Part shown: piece after piece, positions 18,907 to 27,257 of the stretch
Layout of the letters: every line of letters begins with the position of its first letter
How positions within the stretch are numbered: the stretch's first letter is position 1
NCBI RefSeq assembly: GCF_026153355.1
Contig: NZ_CP110636.1
Location: forward strand, 4,588,001-4,652,000
Source of the DNA: Streptomyces endophytica
Lineage (GTDB): Bacteria; Actinomycetota; Actinomycetes; Streptomycetales; Streptomycetaceae
Reading direction: 5' to 3'
Length of the DNA stretch: 64,000 nucleotides
Notes under the pieces: generated by a model
What the model was told of the DNA's origin: nothing
The model's input: the letters and a program-made list of their open reading frames with translations, nothing else
The model's database searches: none
Position numbers and translations under genes: made by a program

Positions 18907-18946
18907 GACGGCCCGTACCCGGAGAAGACCCCGGGTGCGGGCCGTC
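18907..18946 (+). terminator. Terminator of argGH
   Basis: A 16-bp stem (GACGGCCCGTACCCGG with one mismatch to CCGGGTGCGGGCCGTC) and an 8-nt loop, 32 bases after the argH stop. Confidence 0.65.
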
Positions 18947-18961
18947 GGCGTACGCGGCAAG

Positions 18962-19008
18962 TGTCTCGTGTGAGACATCAATGTCTCATTCGGCTATCCT
19001 GTGTCTCA
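18962..19008 (+). promoter_or_regulatory. TetR operator and leaderless promoter
   Basis: TGTCTC starts at 18962, 18982 and 19002, exactly 20 bases apart. The first copy is half of the palindrome TGTCTCGTGTGAGACA (18962-18977). TATCCT (18995-19000) fits a -10 element whose start point would fall at or next to the ATG at 19008, implying a leaderless mRNA that the repressor can block. Confidence 0.6.
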
Positions 19009-19559
19009 TGGCCGTGGATCGTGAACGGGTGCTCAAGGAAGCCGCCGCGCTGCTGACGCGCCGGGCGTCGACGTCGATGGACGAGATCGCCCGGGCCGCC
19101 GGCATCAGCCGCGCCACCCTGCACCGGCACTTCGCCGGACGGGACGCCCTGATCAGGGCCCTCGAAGAACACGGGATCGCCCGGTTCACGCAGGCGATGG
19201 ACACCGCCCGGCTCGACGAGGGCGACGCCCCCGCCGCGCTGCGCCGGCTGATCCGGGAGGCCGAACCGGTCGCCGCCGTCCTCGCCTTCCTCTTCACCGA
19301 GAACCAGCTCTTCGAGGACGGCGAGATCAACGCCGGCTGGGCGGAACTCGACGCCCGCATCACCGCCCTCTTCCGCCGCGGCCAGGAGGACGGCGACTTC
19401 CGCCTCGACCTGAGCGCCGCCTGGTTCACCGAGGCGTTCTACGGCCTGATCGGCGCCGGCGCCTGGGCCGTCCACGAAGGACGGGTCGCCCGCAACGACC
19501 TCACCCACTCGATCGCCGAGCTGCTGCTCGGTGGCATCCGACGGAGCATGGAGAAATGA
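19008..19559 (+). CDS. TetR/AcrR family regulator
   Basis: 183 residues. The N-terminal helix-turn-helix (TSMDEIARAAGISRATLHRHFAGRDALI, about 21-48) is typical of the family. The C-terminal ligand-binding part has no recognisable specificity. The stop overlaps the start of the MFS exporter (ATGA), so both are one transcription unit, and the operator-like TGTCTC repeats lie at its own promoter. Likely role: drug-responsive repressor of its own operon. Confidence 0.87.
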   Translation: MAVDRERVLKEAAALLTRRASTSMDEIARAAGISRATLHRHFAGRDALIRALEEHGIARFTQAMDTARLDEGDAPAALRRLIREAEPVAAVLAFLFTENQLFEDGEINAGWAELDARITALFRRGQEDGDFRLDLSAAWFTEAFYGLIGAGAWAVHEGRVARNDLTHSIAELLLGGIRRSMEK

Positions 19560-21103
19560 CCGAGACCATAGCGTCAGGCCGGGCCGGTTCGGCCCATGTG
19601 GACGACCAGCCCCGCCCGGGACGCTGGCTCGCGCTGGCCGTCCTGGTGCTGGCCGTCCTGCTGGTCGGCGTCGACGCCACGGTCCTCGGCCTCGCCACCC
19701 CCTTCCTCAGCGAGGACCTCCGACCGTCCGGCACCCAACTGCTGTGGATCGGTGACATCTACTCCTTCGTCATCGCCGGACTGCTGGTCTCCATGGGCAG
19801 CCTCGGCGACCGCATCGGCCGCAAGAAGCTGCTGCTCATGGGCTCGGTCGCGTTCGGCGCGATGTCGGTGCTCGCCGCCTACGCCACCAGCCCGGAGATG
19901 ATGATCGCCGCCCGGGCGCTGCAGGGCGTCGCCGGCGCCACGCTGATGCCGGCCACCCTCGCCCTGATCCGCAACCTCTTCCACGACCCCAGGGAACGCA
20001 GCCTGGCCATCGGTATCTGGGGCGCGATGGCCTCGGCCGGCATGGCCGTCGGCCCGGTCCTCGGCGGCTTCCTGCTGGGCCACTTCTGGTGGGGCTCGGT
20101 CTTCCTCATCAACCTGCCGGTGATGCTGCTGCTGGTCGTGGTCGGCGCCAAGGTGATCCCCGAGTCCCGCAACCCCGACCCCGGCCCCTGGGACATCCCC
20201 AGCGTGCTGCTGACCCTCGTGGGCATCGTCGGCGTGGTCTACGCCGTCAAGGAAGCCGCGGTGGACGGCTACCGCTGGGACGTCGCGGTGACCGCCGTCG
20301 TCGGCGTCCTCGCCCTGGTCGTGTTCGTCCGCCGGCAGCTCACCCTGGAATCCCCGCTGCTCAACATGAAGCTCTTCCACCACCGGGGCTTCTCCGGGGC
20401 CGTCCTCGCCGACCTGCTGACCATCCTCGGCCTGTCCGGACTGGTCTTCTTCCTCTCCCAGTTCCTCCAGATGGTGCAGCAGCGCTCGCCGCTCAACGCT
20501 GGACTGGTCGAACTTCCGGCCGCGGTCGGCGCGGTGGGTGCCGGCCTCGCCGCCGGCTGGGTCGCCCGCAAGCTGTCCGTACGCATCGTGGTGGCCGGCG
20601 GCCTGGCCATGGTCGGGATCGCGCTGGCCGGCTGCACCACCCTGCACGGCGACACCGGCACCGCCGCGATGTGCGTCATCCTCTTCGTCGTCGGCGTCGG
20701 CGCCGGCTTCTCCTTCACCGTCACCGCCGACGTGATCCTCTCCAGCGTGCCCAAGGAGGAGGCCGGCGCCGCCTCCGCGGTCTCCGAGACCGCCTACGAA
20801 CTGGGCGCCGCACTCGGCATCGCCCTGCTCGGCTCCATCGTCACCAGCATCTACCGCGGCTTCCCCGCCCCGGCGGGCATCCCCGAGCACGCCGTCGGCG
20901 CGGCCCGCGAATCCCTCGGCGGCGCCGTCGAGACCGCCGTCCAGCTCCCCTCCCACCAGGGCGCGGTCCTGATGAGGGCGGCTCAGCACTCCTTCGTGGA
21001 CGGCGTGGACACGGCGGCCGCGGTCGGCTCCGGCGTGCTGCTCGCCGCCGCGGTCGCCGCCTGGTTCCTGCTCCGCGGCCAGGAACTCGCCGACAGCCGG
21101 TAA
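19556..21103 (+). CDS. MFS drug-efflux transporter, DHA2 (14-TM) type
   Basis: 515 residues, mostly hydrophobic. Family motifs include VGVDATVLGLATPFL in TM1 (motif D1), LGDRIGRKKLLL (motif A, loop 2-3), ARALQGVAGATLMPATLALI (motif B) and the antiporter motif GMAVGPVLGGFLLG (motif C). Fourteen segments are expected. The family exports cationic or lipophilic drugs with proton antiport. It overlaps the TetR gene that presumably controls it and ends just ahead of a long palindrome. Confidence 0.9.
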   Translation: MTETIASGRAGSAHVDDQPRPGRWLALAVLVLAVLLVGVDATVLGLATPFLSEDLRPSGTQLLWIGDIYSFVIAGLLVSMGSLGDRIGRKKLLLMGSVAFGAMSVLAAYATSPEMMIAARALQGVAGATLMPATLALIRNLFHDPRERSLAIGIWGAMASAGMAVGPVLGGFLLGHFWWGSVFLINLPVMLLLVVVGAKVIPESRNPDPGPWDIPSVLLTLVGIVGVVYAVKEAAVDGYRWDVAVTAVVGVLALVVFVRRQLTLESPLLNMKLFHHRGFSGAVLADLLTILGLSGLVFFLSQFLQMVQQRSPLNAGLVELPAAVGAVGAGLAAGWVARKLSVRIVVAGGLAMVGIALAGCTTLHGDTGTAAMCVILFVVGVGAGFSFTVTADVILSSVPKEEAGAASAVSETAYELGAALGIALLGSIVTSIYRGFPAPAGIPEHAVGAARESLGGAVETAVQLPSHQGAVLMRAAQHSFVDGVDTAAAVGSGVLLAAAVAAWFLLRGQELADSR

Positions 21104-21150
21104 CCCCGCCACCCGGCCCGCCACTCCGCCGGACGGCGGTCGCACCCCCG

Positions 21151-21217
21151 CCCCAGGGCGTGTCCTGTGGATCACTCCGCCCCGCACCCGCGATGATCCA
21201 CGGGACACGCCCTGGGG
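21151..21217. repeat. Long imperfect palindrome (terminator or MITE-like element)
   Basis: Arms of about 24 bp (21151-21174 and 21194-21217) match except for one G-U-type position, with a 19-base loop. The arm GGGCGTGTCCTGTGGATCA is longer than needed for termination and resembles the end of a small mobile palindrome. It follows the MFS gene and could terminate its transcript. Confidence 0.55.
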
Positions 21218-21234
21218 GCGACTGTCCCCCGCCC

Positions 21235-21274
21235 GTTCACGCCCGGTACGCGCGCAGGTGACCGGCCGTCAGGT
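21235..21274 (+). promoter_or_regulatory. PHO-box-like repeats upstream of the 5'-nucleotidase gene
   Basis: GTTCACG (21235), GTACGCG (21246), GGTGACC (21257) and GTCAGGT (21268) are spaced exactly 11 bases apart, the period of PhoP direct-repeat units. Only the first matches the GTTCACC consensus well, so this is a candidate site. Confidence 0.4.
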
Positions 21275-21334
21275 GCGGCTCGTTTGACTCTCCGGTCGTC
21301 CCCCTACGGACGGCCCGCTCAGGAGAGTGACGCA

Positions 21335-23303
21335 GTGCGCGACATCGGACGACGGTCCTTCTTCACCGCCGCGGGGGCCCTGGCCACCGCGAGCGCCATC
21401 GGAAGCAATGCCTACGCCACCGGCCACGCCCGCGACGCGGCCACCGCCGACGAATACGTCGACGTCCAGCTCCTCAACATCACCGACCTGCACGGCTATC
21501 TCCAGGGCGCCCCGGGCGCCCACTCCGTCATCACCGGCGCCGGCGGGAAGACCTACACCGTGGGCGGCGTCGCCTACATGGCCGCCCACCTGGAGCGGCT
21601 CCGCGACGGCCGTGCCAACTCCCTCTTCTTCGCCCCCGGCGACCTCTTCTCCGGCTGGGAGTTCGACGCGGCCGCCTTCGCCGACGAGCCCACCATCGAG
21701 GCGCTCAACGCCATGGACCTGGACTTCGCCTCCGCCGGGAACCACGAGTTCGACAAGTCCGCGCGCTTCCTGACCTCGCACATGGAGGACGGCGACGCCT
21801 ACCCGGTCGTCGGCCGCGATAACGACTTCAAGGACTCCACCGGACGCCGCTTCCGCGGTGCGGACTTCCCGTACTACAGCGCCAACATGGTGTGGAACGC
21901 CACCGGCAAACGCGTCCTGCCGCCGTACAACATCGTGCACGTGGACGCCGGCGGCGGCCGCCGGCTGCCGGTCGGCTTCATCCACCTCACCGCCATCGGC
22001 ACCGAGTCCTTCCCCGGCTCCTACCAGCCCGGCCTGCGCACCCTGGACGAGCTGGAGACCGCCAACCGCTGCGCCGCCGAGCTGAAGAAACGCGGCGTCA
22101 ACGCGATCGTGCTGAGCATGCACGACGGCGCGGTGGCCGGCAGCGACTTCTCCAGCGGCAAGAACCCCTCCGGACCCGCCTACGAACTGGCGCTGCGGGC
22201 CTCGCCGGACATCGACGCCATCGTCACCGGCCACTGGCACTGCGCCTTCACCATGATGCTGCCCGACCCCGACGGCGCGCCCCGCCCCTTCGTCGAGGCC
22301 GGCTGCTACGGCCAGCTCATCAACGAGATCAATCTGCGCCTCGACCCGGACACCGGGGCGGTCGTCCGGGAGCTGACCACCTCCGTCAACCACCCCAACA
22401 CCCGCGATGTGGCCCCCGATCCGGAGCTGCGGTCGATCGCCTCCTACTGGGCCGGCTACGGCAGCCGGCGGGCCCGCACCAAGATCGGCACCCAGACCGC
22501 CTCCTTCACCCGGCGCCGCAACGCGCTGGGGAGAGTCCACCATGGGCAACCTCGTCGCCGACTGGGCCCTGTGGGCGGGCCGGCAGCCGCCGGGCCCGAC
22601 GGCCGACCCCGCCGAGCACCCCGACACCCCCGCCGACCTCGCCGTCATCGCGGTCGCGCCGCGCGTCGGCCAGGCGGTCATCGCCGGGGACCTGATCCGC
22701 GACGAGGAGTCGGAGGGCACCGTCACCTTCGCCCAGGCCTGGAACGCGGTCGGCTTCGGGGACCCGATCGTCACCGTCACCGTCACCGGCCGGCAGATCC
22801 ACGACGCCCTGGAGGAACAGTGGGCGCCGCTCGCCGGCGGCGGCCTCGGCTTCTCCCCCCTCGCCGTCTCCGCCAACGTCCGCTACACCTTCGACGCCGC
22901 CGGCAGGGTCGGCCGCCGGGTGGACCCCGCCGAGGTCCTCATCGACGGCACCGCCCTCGACCTCAGGCGCAGCTACCGCCTCGCCGCGCCCTCCTACACC
23001 CTGATCAACCAGGACGGCTTCAGCGCCTTCACCGGCTTCACCGCCCCCGTCCGGCACACCCGCGACTTCGAGAGCTTCATCGCCTTCGTACGGACCCGGA
23101 AGCGGCTGGTGCCCGCCCCGCTCAACCGCGTCGCGGTCAAGAACGCCGCCGTGCGCGGCGCCCGCACCGGCATCGTCACCCCGCGCCAGCAACTGCTCCA
23201 GGACGGCAGCGTGGTGCCGCGTCCCGAGGCGGCGCTGCGCACCGCGCGGACCGGCGGCGCCGAGGGCCAGCGCGCCCCCGGCGGCTTCCGGGTGCCCTGC
23301 TGA
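21335..23303 (+). CDS. Secreted 5'-nucleotidase / metallophosphoesterase, Tat substrate (frame break)
   Basis: About 655 residues when the frame is repaired. A twin-arginine signal (GRRSFFTAAGALATASAIG) precedes a calcineurin-like phosphoesterase domain with DLHGY, GDLFSG, AGNHEFD and GHWHC metal-binding motifs. A C-terminal 5'-nucleotidase domain has DLIRDEESEGTVTFAQAWN and LAAPSYTLINQDGF. The frame shifts from 2 to 3 near 22537 (CTGGGGAGAGTCC), equivalent to one extra base. The GTG at 21335 has AGGAGA 8 bases upstream. Probably releases phosphate from extracellular nucleotides or phosphodiesters. Confidence 0.8.
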
Positions 23304-23305
23304 CA

Positions 23306-23347
23306 CACGAGGGGCCCCGTCCGCGGCTGCGGACGGGGCCCCTCGTG
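23306..23347. terminator. Bidirectional terminator between the 5'-nucleotidase and plsC genes
   Basis: A 19-bp perfect stem (23306-23324 with 23329-23347) and 4-nt loop GGCT lie between convergent genes and can end both transcripts. Confidence 0.75.
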
Positions 23348-23367
23348 ACGCCGGTCGGACCGCCGGA

Positions 23368-24039
23368 TCAGGCGGCGGCCCTGGCCTTGGTGGCGTAGAT
23401 GTCGACGTACTCCTGGCCGGACAGCTCCATGACCTCGCTCATCACCTCGTCGGTCACCGCCCGCAGCACATAGCGGTCGCGGTCCATCCCGTCGTACCGG
23501 GAGAAGTCCAGCGCCTCACCGAAGCGGATCGTGACCGGGGCGATCCGCGGCAGGCCCTTGCCGCCGGGCTGCACCTTGTCCGTGCCGATCATCGCGAACG
23601 GGACGACGGGCGCACCGGTCATCAGGGCGAGCCGGGCGATGCCGGTACGGCCGCGGTAGAGGCGGCCGTCGGGGGAGCGGGTGCCCTCGGGGTAGATGCC
23701 GAACGCCTTGCCCTGCTCCAGGACCCGGCGGCCGGTCATCAGGGCCGCCACCCCGCCGTGGCCGCCGTCCCGGTCCACCGGGATCATGCCGGCGCTGGTG
23801 AAGAACCAGGCCATCAGCCGGCCCTTGATGCCGGTGCCGGTGACGTACTCGTCCTTGCCGATGAAGTACACCGGGCGCTTGACCACCAGGCTGAGGAAGA
23901 GCGAGTCGATGAAGGTGACGTGGTTGCCGGCCAGGATCACCGGTCCGGTCGCCGGAATGCGCTCCATACCCTCGACCTTCGGGCGGTAAAGGACACGCAT
24001 GACGAATCCGAGAATCGCCTTGAGCACAATGCGGGACAA
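23368..24039 (-). CDS. 1-acylglycerol-3-phosphate O-acyltransferase (PlsC family)
   Basis: 223 residues. The acyltransferase motif NHxxxxD is present as GNHVTFID (His40, Asp45) and the glycerol-phosphate site as YPEGTRSPDG (116-125). The N-terminal hydrophobic stretch ILGFVMRVL suggests peripheral membrane association. It would transfer a second acyl chain to lysophosphatidate. It lies between two genes for secreted phosphoesterases, convergent with the first and divergent from glpQ. The symbol plsC is avoided because streptomycetes have several paralogues. Confidence 0.85.
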   Translation of the reverse strand: MSRIVLKAILGFVMRVLYRPKVEGMERIPATGPVILAGNHVTFIDSLFLSLVVKRPVYFIGKDEYVTGTGIKGRLMAWFFTSAGMIPVDRDGGHGGVAALMTGRRVLEQGKAFGIYPEGTRSPDGRLYRGRTGIARLALMTGAPVVPFAMIGTDKVQPGGKGLPRIAPVTIRFGEALDFSRYDGMDRDRYVLRAVTDEVMSEVMELSGQEYVDIYATKARAAA

Positions 24040-24137
24040 CGGGCCCTCCGGGTCGTGGCTGGCTGGTGAGCGTCAAGCGGGCGCAGAACTCTGCAGCCCA
24101 GGACCATACTCGCGGGTTACTCCCGCGCGCACATCGG

Positions 24138-24177
24138 GTTCATGAGGTCGATACGCACAGTTGACTCACGGTTGACG
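24138..24177 (+). promoter_or_regulatory. PHO box upstream of glpQ
   Basis: Four direct-repeat units start at 24138 (GTTCATG), 24149 (CGATACG), 24160 (GTTGACT) and 24171 (GTTGACG), each 11 bases apart, as in Streptomyces PhoP operators. Units 1, 3 and 4 match the GTTCACC-type core in most positions. It lies about 220 bases upstream of the glpQ start. Confidence 0.65.
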
Positions 24178-24303
24178 TGTGTTACCACCATGTTCCCTCC
24201 GGAGTCGTCGTGCGTCTCCCGGCATGACCCGTCCGTGCCTACGATCAGCCGGGTTCCCCGGGCGCCCGGGCAACACGCCTCGACGCGGGCCGGAAAACAC
24301 CCG

Positions 24304-24339
24304 GAAGCACTCGAAGCACTCGAAGCACTCGAAGCACTC
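24304..24339 (+). repeat. Four tandem copies of GAAGCACTC
   Basis: The 9-base unit repeats exactly at 24304, 24313, 24322 and 24331, with a partial fifth copy after an extra G. It lies in the probable 5' untranslated region of glpQ, 45 bases before the ribosome binding site. Confidence 0.95.
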
Positions 24340-24396
24340 GGAAGCGCCCGGGCGCACCCGGAACGCACCGAACGACGCACAACAAGGAGCGTGGGC

Positions 24397-25533
24397 ATGC
24401 AGAAGCGGCAGCAGCCGGGACGGCGGACGGTGCTGGGGGCGGCGGCCCTCGGCGCGGGAGCGGCGGTGTTCGGCGGAGCCGGGCAGGCGAGCGCCGCCGG
24501 GCGCGGCACGGCGGGCCGGGAACTGCCCGTCCCGCTGATCGTCGGCCACCGCGGCGCCAGCGGCTACCGCCCCGAGCACACCTTCGGCTCCTACCAACTC
24601 GCCCTCGACATGGGCGCGGACGTCATCGAGCAGGACCTCGTCCCCACCAAGGACGGCCATCTGGTCTGCCGGCACGAGAACGACATCACCGCCACCACCG
24701 ACGTCTCCGCACACCCGGAGTTCGCCGGCCGCAAGACCACCAAGACCGTCGACGGACAGCAGCTGACCGGCTGGTTCACCGAGGACTTCACGCTCGCCGA
24801 ACTCAAGACCCTGCGCGCCAAGGAGCGCATACCGGGCACCCGGCAGCACAACACCCTCTACGACGGCCAGTGGCAGGTGCCCACCTTCGAGGAGGTCCTC
24901 GACTGGGCCGAGCGGGAGGGCCGCAAGCGGGGCCGCCGGGTCTGGCTGCACATCGAGACCAAGCACCCCACCTACTTCCGCAAGCTCGGCCTCGGCCTGG
25001 AGGAACGGGTGGCCAAGGCGCTGCGCGCACACGGCCGGCACCGCCACAACTCCCCGAACTTCCTGCAGTCCTTCGAGCCCAGCAGCATCCGCCGCCTCGG
25101 CGAGCTCGTCGACTGCCCCAAGGTCGTCCTGCTGGGCACGCTCAAGGACCGCCCCTGGGACTTCACCGAGGCGGGCGACCCGCGCACCGTCGCCGACCTG
25201 GTCACGCCCGAGGGCCTGAAGTGGATCGCCGGGTTCGCCGAGGGCATCGGCCCGGACCTGACCGTGATCATCCCGCGGGACACGGACGGCAAGCTCGGCA
25301 CGCCCACCTCCGTCGTCGAGGACGCGCACGCCGCCGGGCTGGTCCTGCACCCGTACACGGTCCGTAACGAGAACACGTTCCTGCCGACCGACCACCGCCG
25401 CGGCACCGACCCCAACGCCTACGGCGACTCCCTCGGCGTCTTCAAGGCGTACCTCGGCACCGGCATCGACGGGCTGTTCTCCGACAACCCGGACACCGCG
25501 CTGCTGGCCGCCGCGGAGTTCCGCTCGCGCTGA
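24397..25533 (+). CDS. glpQ: Secreted glycerophosphodiester phosphodiesterase, Tat substrate
   Basis: 378 residues. The Tat signal RRTVLGAAALGAGAAVFGGAG is followed by the GDPD domain: HRGASGYRPEHT (catalytic His51 and Glu60), EQDLVPTKDGHLVCRHEND and, later, HIETKHP and SFEPSSIRRL. It hydrolyses glycerophosphodiesters, possibly including teichoic acid, to glycerol-3-phosphate outside the cell. AAGGAG is 7 bases upstream of the ATG. The PHO-box-like repeats upstream and the homologous S. coelicolor glpQ1, known as a PhoP target, suggest induction at low phosphate. Confidence 0.92.
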   Translation: MQKRQQPGRRTVLGAAALGAGAAVFGGAGQASAAGRGTAGRELPVPLIVGHRGASGYRPEHTFGSYQLALDMGADVIEQDLVPTKDGHLVCRHENDITATTDVSAHPEFAGRKTTKTVDGQQLTGWFTEDFTLAELKTLRAKERIPGTRQHNTLYDGQWQVPTFEEVLDWAEREGRKRGRRVWLHIETKHPTYFRKLGLGLEERVAKALRAHGRHRHNSPNFLQSFEPSSIRRLGELVDCPKVVLLGTLKDRPWDFTEAGDPRTVADLVTPEGLKWIAGFAEGIGPDLTVIIPRDTDGKLGTPTSVVEDAHAAGLVLHPYTVRNENTFLPTDHRRGTDPNAYGDSLGVFKAYLGTGIDGLFSDNPDTALLAAAEFRSR

Positions 25534-25780
25534 CCGGCCACCCGGCCACCGACCGGCACCGGGCCCCGACCTCCCCGCGCTCTCATCTGAGTTGGGAATG
25601 TCACAGAGGAGCTCGGTGCCGGTCCGTTCCGCTTGCCCCAATTGCCTGCGCAGAATGCTCCCGGCGGCGATTGCCGCCGCCACATTCCGGGGAGTCCGGA
25701 AGTCAGGGCACCACGTCCGGGCGCACACCCCTCTCACCCTCGCGCGCCCGGGCCAACCGAATAAGGGGAGGCATACGCGC

Positions 25781-26284
25781 ATGGGCACCAGCGTGACCAT
25801 CTCTGCGGCGACCGACGAGGACGCCGAGCAGATCCTCAAACTGCAGTACCTCTGTTACCAGTCGGAGGCCGCGCTGTACGACGACTACGGCATCGAGCCG
25901 CTCACCCAGACGCTGGCCGCGCTGCGCGCCGAACTGAGCGGGGGCTGCGTACTGGTGGCCCGGCTCGGCGACGAGGTGGTCGGATCCGTGCGCGGCACCG
26001 TCGACGCGTCGGGCACCGCGGCGATAGCCAAGCTCATCGTGCACCCCCGGCTGCAGCGCCACGGCCTCGGCGGCCGGTTGCTGGCCGCGGTCGAGCAGCG
26101 GCTGGCCGAGGAGCGCTCGGCCACCCGGTTCCGCCTCTTCACCGGGCACCGCAGCGAGGGCAATCTGCGGCTGTACCGCAGCCACGGCTACGCGCCCGTG
26201 GGCACCGAGGAGCGCAGCCGGCGGCTGAGCCTGGTCACGCTGGAGAAGGAGGCCGCGGCCGAGGAGTTCGTGGCCCAGGCGTAG
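25781..26284 (+). CDS. GNAT family N-acetyltransferase
   Basis: 167 residues. ISAATDEDAEQILKLQYLCYQSEAALYDDYGI starts the fold. Acetyl-CoA contacts are in AKLIVHPRLQRHGLGGRLL, and the C-terminal part has FTGHRSEGNLRLYRSHGY. AAGGGGAGG lies 9 bases upstream of the ATG. The acceptor is unknown. The preceding 247 bases carry no gene; they contain a short T/A-richer segment (TTGGGAATGTCACAGAG near 25590) that may hold the promoter. Confidence 0.85.
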   Translation: MGTSVTISAATDEDAEQILKLQYLCYQSEAALYDDYGIEPLTQTLAALRAELSGGCVLVARLGDEVVGSVRGTVDASGTAAIAKLIVHPRLQRHGLGGRLLAAVEQRLAEERSATRFRLFTGHRSEGNLRLYRSHGYAPVGTEERSRRLSLVTLEKEAAAEEFVAQA

Positions 26285-26320
26285 CGGCTCGCGCGTCGCG
26301 TCACACGTCGCGGAAGGGGA

Positions 26321-26346
26321 ACGGGCCCGCGTGGCGGCGGGCCCGT
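26321..26346. terminator. Bidirectional terminator
   Basis: A 10-bp stem ACGGGCCCGC/GCGGGCCCGT with 6-nt loop between the convergent GNAT gene and the small membrane-protein gene. Confidence 0.65.
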
Positions 26347-26392
26347 CCACCGCACAGCGGCCGTCGTCCCGTACGCGCCGGAGGACCGGCCG

Positions 26393-26827
26393 TCAGGCGG
26401 TGCGCGCCCGGCGCAGCCACAGCATCCCGGTGACCGGCAGCAGGACCGGGATGAAGAGGTAGCCCATGCCGTAGTCGGACCAGACCGTGGCGTCGGGGAA
26501 CGCCGACGGCTCCACCAGCGTCCAGGTGCCCACGGTCAGCACGCCCACCAGCTCCGCCGCACAGCACACCAGCGCCGCCCGGCGGGCCCGGTCGCCGCCG
26601 CGGACCAGCGAATAGGTGATGAAGCCGTAGACCAGGCCGGCGAGCGCGGAGAGCGTGTACGCCAGCGGGGCCCGGTCGAAGTCCGTGGCGATCTGGAAGG
26701 CCGAGCGCGACAGCGCGCCGACGACCATCACGCCGTACAGCCAGACCAGCAGGATCCCGGGGCCGCTGATCAGCTTCTGCCGGGTGCGCGGCGCGCCCTC
26801 CTCGGCGGTGTGGTCGGTCGCGGTCAC
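26393..26827 (-). CDS. Conserved small membrane protein
   Basis: 144 residues from GTG with four hydrophobic segments (GILLVWLYGVMVV, LSALAGLVYGFITYSL, ALVCCAAELVGVLTVGTW, YGMGYLFIPVLLPVTG). The family was not recognised by name; it is an integral membrane protein of the kind conserved across Streptomyces. Its start is one base after the stop of the next membrane-protein gene, so the two form an operon and may form a complex. Confidence 0.65.
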   Translation of the reverse strand: MTATDHTAEEGAPRTRQKLISGPGILLVWLYGVMVVGALSRSAFQIATDFDRAPLAYTLSALAGLVYGFITYSLVRGGDRARRAALVCCAAELVGVLTVGTWTLVEPSAFPDATVWSDYGMGYLFIPVLLPVTGMLWLRRARTA

Positions 26828-26828
26828 G

Positions 26829-27188
26829 TCAGCCTCCCCAGATGTCGAACAGCCGCACTTCGAGCACGGCCAGCACCACGCCGCCGGCGGAGACCGTCAG
26901 CGAGCCCCAACGGGTGCGCTCCGTAAGGGACATGAAGCCCGCGGCGGGCACACAGGCGAACGCGCCGAGCAGATACGCCACGAAGATCGTCGTGCCCTGT
27001 GCGGGCTTCTCGCCGCGCGCCAGCTGGACGATGCCGACGACCAGCTGCACCACAACGAGCAGCGTCACCACGGCCATGCCGATGAAGTGCCAGTCCATGG
27101 TCCGCTGGTCCCGGTAGGCGGCGAAACCGCACCAGGCGGCGAGCGCGAGCGCGGCCGCACCGATCGCGATCGTCAGGGCATCAAGCAT
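26829..27188 (-). CDS. Conserved small membrane protein
   Basis: 119 residues with four hydrophobic segments (IAIGAAALALAAWCGFAAY, FIGMAVVTLLVVVQLVVGIVQ, FVAYLLGAFACVPAAGF, SLTVSAGGVVLAVLEV). Unknown function. First gene of a two-gene operon with the 144-residue membrane protein. Divergent from the HAD gene across a 69-base interval. Confidence 0.65.
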   Translation of the reverse strand: MLDALTIAIGAAALALAAWCGFAAYRDQRTMDWHFIGMAVVTLLVVVQLVVGIVQLARGEKPAQGTTIFVAYLLGAFACVPAAGFMSLTERTRWGSLTVSAGGVVLAVLEVRLFDIWGG

Positions 27189-27257
27189 GCCGAGACCCTA
27201 TTACGGGCCAAAAGACCCGATGCGCCCGCCCCCGGCCCGCACATACGCTCGGTCCCC

